In this document: piece by piece, positions 16,635-23,163 of the stretch
Numbering within the stretch: the stretch's first letter is position 1
How the letters are laid out: each line of letters opens with the position of its first letter
From: UBA9619 sp964630665
GTDB taxonomy: Bacteria; Pseudomonadota; Gammaproteobacteria; Arenicellales; UBA868
Length of the DNA stretch: 64,000 nucleotides
Assembly (NCBI GenBank): GCA_964630665.1
Contig: CAZVVN010000006.1
Coordinates: forward strand, 1 to 64,000
Reading direction: 5' to 3'
Program-made: the position numbers and the translations under genes
The notes under the pieces: generated by a model
The model's database searches: none
Seen by the model: only the letters and a program-made list of their open reading frames with translations
Told to the model about the DNA's origin: nothing

Positions 16635-18032
16635 GTGTCCCAACCCATCGTCTTTCAGCCCCTACATCGCCAGCTCACGACCCTTAACCGGGGCGAGTGT
16701 TCGGCCCGTGAACTGACTGCTGCCTATCTGGACCGGATTGACCGTTTTGATCCCCAGCTGAATGCCTACGTCACTGTATTCCGGGATGAGGCACTGCAAG
16801 CGGCCGAGAACGCAGACCGGCAACGTGCGGCCGGAAAACCGCTCGGCGCTCTACATGGGATACCCTTCGGACTCAAGGACATCATTGAGGTCCAAGGTCA
16901 ACCGGCCGCGTGGGGCTGTCGTGCCCTGGATGGCCGAGTGTCGCCAGTCTCGGCTACCGTGGTGGATCGCCTCACAAGCGAAGGTGCGATCATCCTGGGT
17001 AAAACCCAGTCCGTGGAATTTGCGTTGGGTGGCTGGGGCACCAACCAGCACTGCGGCACCCCGTGGAACCCGTGGGACCTTAAGACTCACCGCGTACCCG
17101 GAGGCTCGAGCAGCGGTTCTGGCGTTGCTGTTGCGGCCGGTCTCACTTCGGCCGCACTGGGCACCGACACCGGCGGCTCAGTCCGCCTGCCGTCGGCCTT
17201 CTGCGGACTGACAGGGCTGAAGCCGACCTTCGGCCGGGTGTCGAACCATGGCGTGATGCCACTCTCACACTCACTGGATACAGTCGGTCCCATGGCACGC
17301 TGTGTCCAGGATGTCGCTCTGATCTACCAGGTATTGCAGGGCCCAGATTCCAGAGATCGGACAACACTGTATCTGCCCGCGGATGAGCCAATGGCTGGAA
17401 TTCGCGATGGAATCAAGGGCATGTGCCTCGCTGCATTACCGGACGAACAAAGAAAAGAATCGACCGAGCCGGTCAACCTGGCCTATGAAAGGGCGCTGGA
17501 ATGCGCCGGAAAACTGGGCGCAGAGATCGTCATTCGGGGGCTTCCCCATTCCTTCGAGACTTACCGTAACCTCTCTTCCGTGATCGCGAGTGCGGAAGGC
17601 TATGCGCATTGTCATGAATTGATCGACCAGCAAGACCTGCCGATCGGCGATGCGACGCGTGCGCGAATGCTACCCGGAAAGACCTGCTCGGCGAAGGACT
17701 ACCTGGACGCCATGAACCAGATTGAGCGCTGGCGGACAGAATACGAAGAACACATGCGCGGGATTGATGCGCTACTGACCCCGACTGCGATGGTCCCGGC
17801 CATTCCGGTCGAGGAAGTTGACGAAAAGATACTGCCCGCCTACTACACGCGGGCAACAAACGTCCTTGGTCTGTGTGCGCTTGCTCTACCCATCGGTCAG
17901 TCAGGCGAAGGGTTGCCGGTATCGCTGTGCCTGCACGGGCACTCTTTTGCCGAAGCCACGATCCTAAGGATCGGCTCGGCACTCGAACAGGGACTGGGTG
18001 AAAACAGCCGGATCCCTGCAGGACTGGAGTAG
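16635..18032 (+). CDS. Amidase signature family hydrolase
   Basis: The 465-residue protein has the Ser-cisSer-Lys triad of the amidase signature family: Lys81 in PFGLKDIIE, cis-Ser157 in PGGSSSGSG, nucleophile Ser181 in GTDTGGSVRLPSAFCG. The length and layout match GatA-like catabolic amidases of about 460-470 residues. It hydrolyses a carboxamide or carbamoyl bond; substrate unknown. It starts with GTG (MSQPIVF), without a clear ribosome site, and is divergent from module 1. It is the nearest plus-strand gene to module 2, with which it converges. Two other amidases in the window (40946 and the fusion at 52811) belong to different subgroups. Confidence 0.88.
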   Translation: MSQPIVFQPLHRQLTTLNRGECSARELTAAYLDRIDRFDPQLNAYVTVFRDEALQAAENADRQRAAGKPLGALHGIPFGLKDIIEVQGQPAAWGCRALDGRVSPVSATVVDRLTSEGAIILGKTQSVEFALGGWGTNQHCGTPWNPWDLKTHRVPGGSSSGSGVAVAAGLTSAALGTDTGGSVRLPSAFCGLTGLKPTFGRVSNHGVMPLSHSLDTVGPMARCVQDVALIYQVLQGPDSRDRTTLYLPADEPMAGIRDGIKGMCLAALPDEQRKESTEPVNLAYERALECAGKLGAEIVIRGLPHSFETYRNLSSVIASAEGYAHCHELIDQQDLPIGDATRARMLPGKTCSAKDYLDAMNQIERWRTEYEEHMRGIDALLTPTAMVPAIPVEEVDEKILPAYYTRATNVLGLCALALPIGQSGEGLPVSLCLHGHSFAEATILRIGSALEQGLGENSRIPAGLE

Positions 18033-18066
18033 CAGACCAACCCCTGCGCAGGAATCTGCCTGCAGA

Positions 18067-18984
18067 CTAGAGCAGCTTGAGCATAGCGTCGGCCCCACTG
18101 CTGTCGACCTGGTGACCGGCCTCGACGATAAGGTCCTTGATGACACCGTCGTTGACGATCATGGCATAGCGCCTGGAACGCAGGTTAAGACCCAGAAACC
18201 TCAAGTCTTCGACCATTCCCATTGCCCGGGTGAATTCGCCGTCTCCATCTGCAACCATACTGACCCGACCCTCGACGTTCTGGCTTCGGCCCCAGGCTTG
18301 CATGACAAAAGGATCATTGACAGCCAGACAGATGATGTCGTCGATACCCCGGTCGCGGATCTGATCGGCCTGCCGCACATAGCCCGGCAAGTGCTCTGCA
18401 GAACAGGCCGGTGTATAGGCGCCGGGTACTGCGAACAGAACTATCCTGCGCTGCGAAAAGAGCGCTTTGACGTCCACCGCCTGCGCTGTGTCACTTATAA
18501 GCTGGTAGACCTTCGCGCTCGGAACGGGATCACCGATAGCAAACCGGGCGTCAAGATAACCCAGCAGCGCTTTCATCTCATCACGCAACTGCCCTCTGGA
18601 TGACCATTTGACGAGCTGGCCAGTTGGATTTACCAGGCAAAGACCTGCAGAAACCACCGGTGGAAGACTGCGATCAAGATTCGCCGTAAACGACCCGCCA
18701 GGGTCACTGACCATGTCGAACGGCAGTTGGTACTGCTCAATAAACCTTCTGTTGGTCGCTGCATGATGGCCATTAAGACCGATTATCAGCGTGTTACGCG
18801 AAGTGAATTCCGGATAGTGATCGCGTAACCAATGCCAGTCGTCCGAGAGACCTGCTACGGGGAAATGATCGGTCCTCAGCAGCAACACATGGTGGCCGCG
18901 GTAATCGCTGAGATCCGTCAACACGCCCTGCTGGTTGGGCAACCCGCCAGTCGCTACAGGCGAGGAGCCTTGATTGGAGAACAT
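18067..18984 (-). CDS. Two-domain peroxiredoxin: degenerate N-terminal domain plus Prx5-type active domain
   Basis: The 305-residue protein contains two thioredoxin-fold domains. Residues about 145-305 are a Prx5-type peroxiredoxin with the peroxidatic Cys194 in FAVPGAYTPACSAEHLPGY and the LAVNDPFVMQAW block. Residues about 15-140 have the layout of an AhpC/TSA domain (LSDYRGHHVLLLRTD, IGLNGHHAATNRRFIEQY, LCLVNPTGQL) but lack the PxxxTxxC cysteine: the corresponding stretch reads FPVAGLSDD. The active domain should reduce peroxides; the first may be structural or regulatory. The ATG at 18984 is preferred over an upstream TTG at 19005. It is the last gene of the minus-strand module 2 operon, after the novel-domain gene. 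Confidence 0.82.
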   Translation of the reverse strand: MFSNQGSSPVATGGLPNQQGVLTDLSDYRGHHVLLLRTDHFPVAGLSDDWHWLRDHYPEFTSRNTLIIGLNGHHAATNRRFIEQYQLPFDMVSDPGGSFTANLDRSLPPVVSAGLCLVNPTGQLVKWSSRGQLRDEMKALLGYLDARFAIGDPVPSAKVYQLISDTAQAVDVKALFSQRRIVLFAVPGAYTPACSAEHLPGYVRQADQIRDRGIDDIICLAVNDPFVMQAWGRSQNVEGRVSMVADGDGEFTRAMGMVEDLRFLGLNLRSRRYAMIVNDGVIKDLIVEAGHQVDSSGADAMLKLL

Positions 18985-19010
18985 CCCGCGGGACTCGGCT
19001 CGCAACTAAA

Positions 19011-19469
19011 TCAGAGCAGTTGGACGCAACGCCTCAAGGCATCGTCTACAGCTTCTTGGTAGGCCGCTTCTTCGGTTTCCCGCTCGTTTCGGTAAACGCC
19101 AGGCACCGGGGGCTCAATCCGGGCCGACCCAAACTGCGCCTTGCGTGAATCCTGCCCGGACAACTCAAGACAGCACAGCACAACGATTTCATCTCCCTCG
19201 CGTCGACGGTCCCGGACCTGGCAGCGCCACTGGTCCGGGAAATGCCGGTCAAGCCAGGCCGACGGACCAAGACTGTCGAGATCATTCTTTTCCGGCCTGA
19301 CCTGCTGCATATCCGCAACCGGTGGTACGCCGGGCGCCGGTTGCCGGTTACGGGCAGACCCGGCGCTGCCGATACCCGATCCATCGTAGAGCGATTCCAG
19401 TTGGCGCCGATTCCCTTCGAGCAGGGTATCGAACGATTGACCGAAGCTTGGCCCGGAGTTAGAACCCAC
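19011..19469 (-). CDS. Novel small protein: N-terminal helix, linker, and domain shared with two HyuB proteins
   Basis: I do not recognise a named family for this 152-residue protein. It has an amphipathic helix at residues 13-28 (FDTLLEGNRRQLESLY), a Gly/Ala/Pro-rich linker to about 65, and a compact domain at 70-152. In the domain, a W..W..V segment is followed by GDEIVVLCCLEL, a QFGSARI strand and a helix ending AVDDALRRCVQLL. The same three-part plan forms the N-terminus of the HyuB at 23164, and the domain alone forms the C-terminus of the HyuB at 34549. The beta-beta-beta-alpha pattern with DALRR resembles Rad52-like annealing domains, but the context argues for a partner-binding role. 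The GTG start has AGAGAAG upstream. It sits between the amidohydrolase and peroxiredoxin genes with gaps of 11 and 26 bases. Confidence 0.7.
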   Translation of the reverse strand: MGSNSGPSFGQSFDTLLEGNRRQLESLYDGSGIGSAGSARNRQPAPGVPPVADMQQVRPEKNDLDSLGPSAWLDRHFPDQWRCQVRDRRREGDEIVVLCCLELSGQDSRKAQFGSARIEPPVPGVYRNERETEEAAYQEAVDDALRRCVQLL

Positions 19470-19480
19470 TTGATCTTCTC

Positions 19481-20200
19481 TTAAGACCTGACAGCCGTCG
19501 GCAGCCTATCCTGCCACCACTGGCGAAAGTCATTATCCGCCACTGCCGCCAACCCACCGGCGTCGACCAGCGCTCCGAGATACTCCAATACGTCCCGCTC
19601 TGACTCGACATCACAATACTTGGCGTCCATGTCAAACAAGTTCGCCTGGTGTGGTCCATCGGCACGGTCACCGACCCCTTCACGTACGACCACAGTCTGA
19701 AAGCCATGCTGCAGAGAATCAACCGCAGAGGCCCGGACACAGCCGCTGGTCGTACAGCCTGTGATGATCACGGTGTCCACGTCGAGTCCGTGGAAGTAGA
19801 CATCCAACTCCGTGCCAAAAAAAGCGCTGGCGAATTTCTTGACAATGACCTGCTCGCCCTCAACCGGTGCGATCCGCTCGTCGATCTCCACCAGCGGCGA
19901 CCCGTTGACCAGAATCGAGAGCGAAGGTACCTTCTTGATGAACACACCAGCATCGCGAAAGTCGGGGTCATAGGCCACCGTGGTGTAAACAACCGGTAGA
20001 CGGCCCCGGCGGAACTCGGCCAGCAGGCGGGATGTGGTGTCCAGTTGCCGTGTGAAGTCCCCACCCAGCGGTGAGTCCGGGTCCGTGAAGCCATTGCTGA
20101 AATCGATGATCAGGAGCGCAGGATTTTGCCCATAGCCCGAGCGACTGGCGAGCCCCTTGGCGAGGTACGACTCGCGGGTGCTGTCCTGCCAGTCATTCAT
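19481..20200 (-). CDS. Isochorismatase-fold amidohydrolase, N-carbamoylsarcosine-amidase type (module 2)
   Basis: The 239-residue protein has the triad Asp33 (LLIIDFSNGFTDP), Lys121/122 (VIVKKFASAF) and Cys154 (GCTTSGCVRAS). Spacing is close to that of Arthrobacter N-carbamoylsarcosine amidohydrolase (Asp51, Lys144, Cys177), and FTDPDSPLGG is a strong family marker. It probably hydrolyses an N-carbamoyl amino acid produced by the neighbouring HyuAB. The ATG at 20200 is chosen over a TTG at 20224. It lies in the minus-strand operon that is divergent from hyuAB, between the small membrane protein and the novel-domain protein. Confidence 0.86.
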   Translation of the reverse strand: MNDWQDSTRESYLAKGLASRSGYGQNPALLIIDFSNGFTDPDSPLGGDFTRQLDTTSRLLAEFRRGRLPVVYTTVAYDPDFRDAGVFIKKVPSLSILVNGSPLVEIDERIAPVEGEQVIVKKFASAFFGTELDVYFHGLDVDTVIITGCTTSGCVRASAVDSLQHGFQTVVVREGVGDRADGPHQANLFDMDAKYCDVESERDVLEYLGALVDAGGLAAVADNDFRQWWQDRLPTAVRS

Positions 20201-20244
20201 GCTGTAAAGAGGGCTGCCTGACAATCAGAGAAATCCTGCACACG

Positions 20245-20811
20245 TCAACCAGGCCCGGATGATGACCTGGGCGGTGTCCAGCGATGGCGCCACCCCAGCC
20301 GGAATGACCGGACAACGCGGTGCAGCAGGTAGAAGAGCACAGCCAGCACTACCAGCACGAACACTGACAGCAACCGGCGGCCGAATGCAGCATCAATCAC
20401 AGAGCCGTCGTTCATCAGGTGTCCACTCAGCATCTCGACGGCCTGTATGGTCGCACCGGCACACAGGATGACGGCAGCTAGAACCGCGATCTGCAGCGTA
20501 TCGAAAATCAGATCCTGAGCGTTCGATTCAGTTACCCCCTGGAAAATACTTTTTCGAAATGACTGCCAGTGAGAGACGACGAAACTGATCACGGCGACCA
20601 GCGAGGCAAACCAGAACAATATGTTGGAGAAGTGAATTCTCGGGATATTGTCGATCAAGTACTGTACGAAAGGCTGGTAGAAAAGCAAGAAAATGATCAG
20701 AATCACGATCACAATCAGCCCAATCCACCGGCCTGGGCTGTGCCACCGACTGCTAGGCTCTTCCATCAGGTATAGGGGCCTCTTGCGGTGCCAGGAACGC
20801 AGAACGCTCAT
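20245..20811 (-). CDS. Small four-helix membrane protein, paralogue of the gene at 32788
   Basis: The 188-residue protein has four hydrophobic segments at about residues 28-48, 62-82, 105-128 and 146-168, a basic N-terminus and a basic C-terminal tail. I do not recognise the family. It aligns along nearly its whole length with the protein at 32788: both share QPF after helix 1, SN.lFW at helix 2, HW after helix 2, GAT(I/L)QAV in helix 3 and FGRR before helix 4. AAGG precedes the ATG. It is the first gene of the minus-strand module 2 operon, transcribed away from hyuA across a 269-base divergent promoter. Function unknown; a membrane anchor or transporter accessory role would fit. Confidence 0.8.
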   Translation of the reverse strand: MSVLRSWHRKRPLYLMEEPSSRWHSPGRWIGLIVIVILIIFLLFYQPFVQYLIDNIPRIHFSNILFWFASLVAVISFVVSHWQSFRKSIFQGVTESNAQDLIFDTLQIAVLAAVILCAGATIQAVEMLSGHLMNDGSVIDAAFGRRLLSVFVLVVLAVLFYLLHRVVRSFRLGWRHRWTPPRSSSGPG

Positions 20812-20839
20812 GGCAGACCTTGAATCACGTCACGTCAGA

Positions 20840-21007
20840 CACTAATGATAGTGCAGCCAGTGGGCAATGCCAAACTCAACTGATGCCAGAGTCTGCGCCA
20901 GCCCCGGAGATAAGACGCTTGCGGACCCGGCTGTAGAACCGTTCAGTGGCGTGTCGGGTCTTCCCGAGGGTAGTGTTCTGTTGTAGATTTGTCCGGTTTC
21001 AACACTA
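20840..21007. promoter_or_regulatory. Two inverted repeats with common TAGTG/CACTA half-sites in a divergent promoter
   Basis: Between the divergent genes at 20811 and 21081 there is a close palindrome CACTAATGATAGTG (20840-20853). There is also a wider inverted repeat, TAGTGTT at 20971-20977 and AACACTA at 21001-21007. Both use the same TAGTG/CACTA half-site. One lies near each gene start, as expected for a regulator controlling both operons of module 2. AAAGGAGAG at 21061 is the hyuA ribosome site. Function is inferred from symmetry and position only. Confidence 0.4.
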
Positions 21008-21080
21008 AACAGCGGCAGGCCATACGGACATGGACCAGCGCCGGCAATTGCTGGAATAACAAAGGAGAGATCGGACCCGC

Positions 21081-23150
21081 ATGTCTATCCGCCTCGGCAT
21101 CGACGTTGGAGGGACCTTCACAGACCTGTTGCTTTTTGACGAGGTCAACGAAGTGTTTCATCTTCACAAGACCCCGTCGACACCCGATGACCAGTCGCTG
21201 GCTATCCTGCAGGGCGTTGGCGATCTTCTCGACCAGTCCGGGGTATCTGCCGACCAGGTCCAGTCGCTCCTGCATGGTACGACAGTTGGAACCAACATCG
21301 TTCTCGAGGGGAAAGGGGCCAGAGTCGGCCTGCTGGTCACCGAAAACTTTGAGCAAGTACTGCATCTGGCCAGATCGCAGACACCCGGGCCACTGGCTGG
21401 CTGGATCACCATGCAGAAACCCGATCCCCTGGCTGATCTTGAATTCACCCGGGGAATACCCGAACGGATCAACGCCCGCGGGCAAATTATCCAGCCAATG
21501 GACGAGGCCCATGCCCGACAACTGATCGATGAGTTGGTGAACAAAGGCGCCGAATCGATCACGATTTCGCTGCTGCATGGCTACACAAACCCAACCCATG
21601 AGCGGAAACTTCGTGACATCATAGCGGTCACCTATCCTGATCTGCCCGTCTCGATATCCTCGGACATCCTCCCCGAGTTTCGCGAATACGAACGCACCCT
21701 CGTGACTGTCATGAACGCGTATATACGCCCAGACATGCGCGGATACCTGGCAGGTTTCAAGCAGAAGCTCGAAGCCCTGAATTCCACCCCCAAGCTGCAC
21801 ATTGTCCGCTCGGACAGCGGACTGATGGGTATCGAACATGCGATGGAGTCCCCGGTCTACACGCTGCTGTCAGGCCCCGCCGGCGGTGTCGGCGGGGCAG
21901 CCTACCTGTCCAGACTGACGGGACACCCGGATACGGTCGGCTTCGATATGGGCGGCACATCGACCGACATCTCCCTGATTCGAAACGGGCAGCCCACCGC
22001 ATCCCGGCAGACGTCACTCGGGAGTTACCCGATCAAGATCCCATCGGTCGAAGTCCACAGCGTAGGTGCGGGCGGTGGCTCGATTGCCCACGTCCCGATG
22101 ACCGGAGCTTTACGGGTAGGACCTGAAAGTGCCGGTGCCGTCCCGGGGCCTGCCTGCTACGGCAACGGTGGTACGGCAGCCACGGTGACCGATGCCAACG
22201 TAGTTCTCGGCCGCCTGCCGGAGTACCTGCTCGGCGGGAAAATGCCGCTCGATATCAAGGCAGCAGAAGATGCTGTCGGGGCAGTCGCACGACAACTCGA
22301 TCTGGACGTTTTCGAAGCCGCCCAGGGCATCATCGACATTGTCAATGAGAACATGTTCGGCGCCCTGCGCCTGACCACGGTTCAAAAAGGACTGGACCCG
22401 CGGAACTTCGGCTTGGTGGCGTTCGGTGGCGCTGGCCCGTTGCATGCCAATGCCCTGGCGATTCTCGGGCGGTGCTATCCCGTCATTGTGCCCCCTACGC
22501 CAGGGGTGTTGTCAGCGCTCGGTTTTCTCCAAGCCAGTGTCCGGAACGAAGCCAACCAGAGCATCATCCGGAACCTCTCCGATGTCGCCCCGGAGGAGTT
22601 GGGCAACATCGCATCCCGCCTGACTGATAACATCAGAAACTGGCTCTCTGGAGAAGGCATTGCTGTCAACGACCAGTCCTTGCAGCACGAGATCGACATG
22701 CGCTACCTCCGACAGGGCTATGAACTGTCGCTGCCATTTCAGCCAGAGAAAATCACCCAGGCAACACTGCAGGATCTGGGTGAGCGCTTCAATACCCTGC
22801 ACGAGCAACACTACGGGTTCAAGGTGAACTCGGTCGTGGAGATCGTCAACCTGCGCGTGATCGGCTTGGGTAAGGTTGCCGAGATGAATTCGCCAAAAGC
22901 ACGGCCTGGCAGTGCTGATCCAGCGGCTGCCTTGGCTGGGGAGCGACAGGTTTTCTTCGATGGCGCATCATTTGCTACAAATATCTACGAAAGAAACGGG
23001 TTGACAGCGGGTAATGAGATCACCGGCCCGGCCATCATCAGCCAGACCGATGCGACTACCATGATCCACCCGGATCACGTTGCTACAGTCGATGAGCACC
23101 TGAATATTCTTATCCAGCCCAGGATCCCGGCTACCGAGACCAGACACTAG
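21081..23150 (+). CDS. hyuA: HyuA: hydantoinase A / oxoprolinase subunit (module 2)
   Basis: The 689-residue protein is a normal-length HyuA: nucleotide site DVGGTFTDLLL at residue 7, LHGTTVGTNIVLE, LLSGPAGGVGGAAYL, FDMGGTSTDISLI, GAGGGSIAHV, and FGGAGPLHANALAI. It is predicted to phosphorylate or activate a cyclic amide for opening with HyuB. It is similar throughout to the HyuA of module 1 but has no N-terminal extension; here the extension is on HyuB instead. AAAGGAGAG lies 11 bases before the ATG. It is the first gene of a plus-strand operon with hyuB (13-base gap), the SPFH protein and an ABC ATPase. Confidence 0.93.
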   Translation: MSIRLGIDVGGTFTDLLLFDEVNEVFHLHKTPSTPDDQSLAILQGVGDLLDQSGVSADQVQSLLHGTTVGTNIVLEGKGARVGLLVTENFEQVLHLARSQTPGPLAGWITMQKPDPLADLEFTRGIPERINARGQIIQPMDEAHARQLIDELVNKGAESITISLLHGYTNPTHERKLRDIIAVTYPDLPVSISSDILPEFREYERTLVTVMNAYIRPDMRGYLAGFKQKLEALNSTPKLHIVRSDSGLMGIEHAMESPVYTLLSGPAGGVGGAAYLSRLTGHPDTVGFDMGGTSTDISLIRNGQPTASRQTSLGSYPIKIPSVEVHSVGAGGGSIAHVPMTGALRVGPESAGAVPGPACYGNGGTAATVTDANVVLGRLPEYLLGGKMPLDIKAAEDAVGAVARQLDLDVFEAAQGIIDIVNENMFGALRLTTVQKGLDPRNFGLVAFGGAGPLHANALAILGRCYPVIVPPTPGVLSALGFLQASVRNEANQSIIRNLSDVAPEELGNIASRLTDNIRNWLSGEGIAVNDQSLQHEIDMRYLRQGYELSLPFQPEKITQATLQDLGERFNTLHEQHYGFKVNSVVEIVNLRVIGLGKVAEMNSPKARPGSADPAAALAGERQVFFDGASFATNIYERNGLTAGNEITGPAIISQTDATTMIHPDHVATVDEHLNILIQPRIPATETRH

Positions 23151-23163
23151 CGAGGAGAGATCG

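Noticed and set aside
19011..19469. DNA-repair function for the Rad52-like domain
   Set aside because: The resemblance is a general pattern only, the domain is fused to hydantoinase B twice, and no recombination genes are adjacent. A repair role is not supported.
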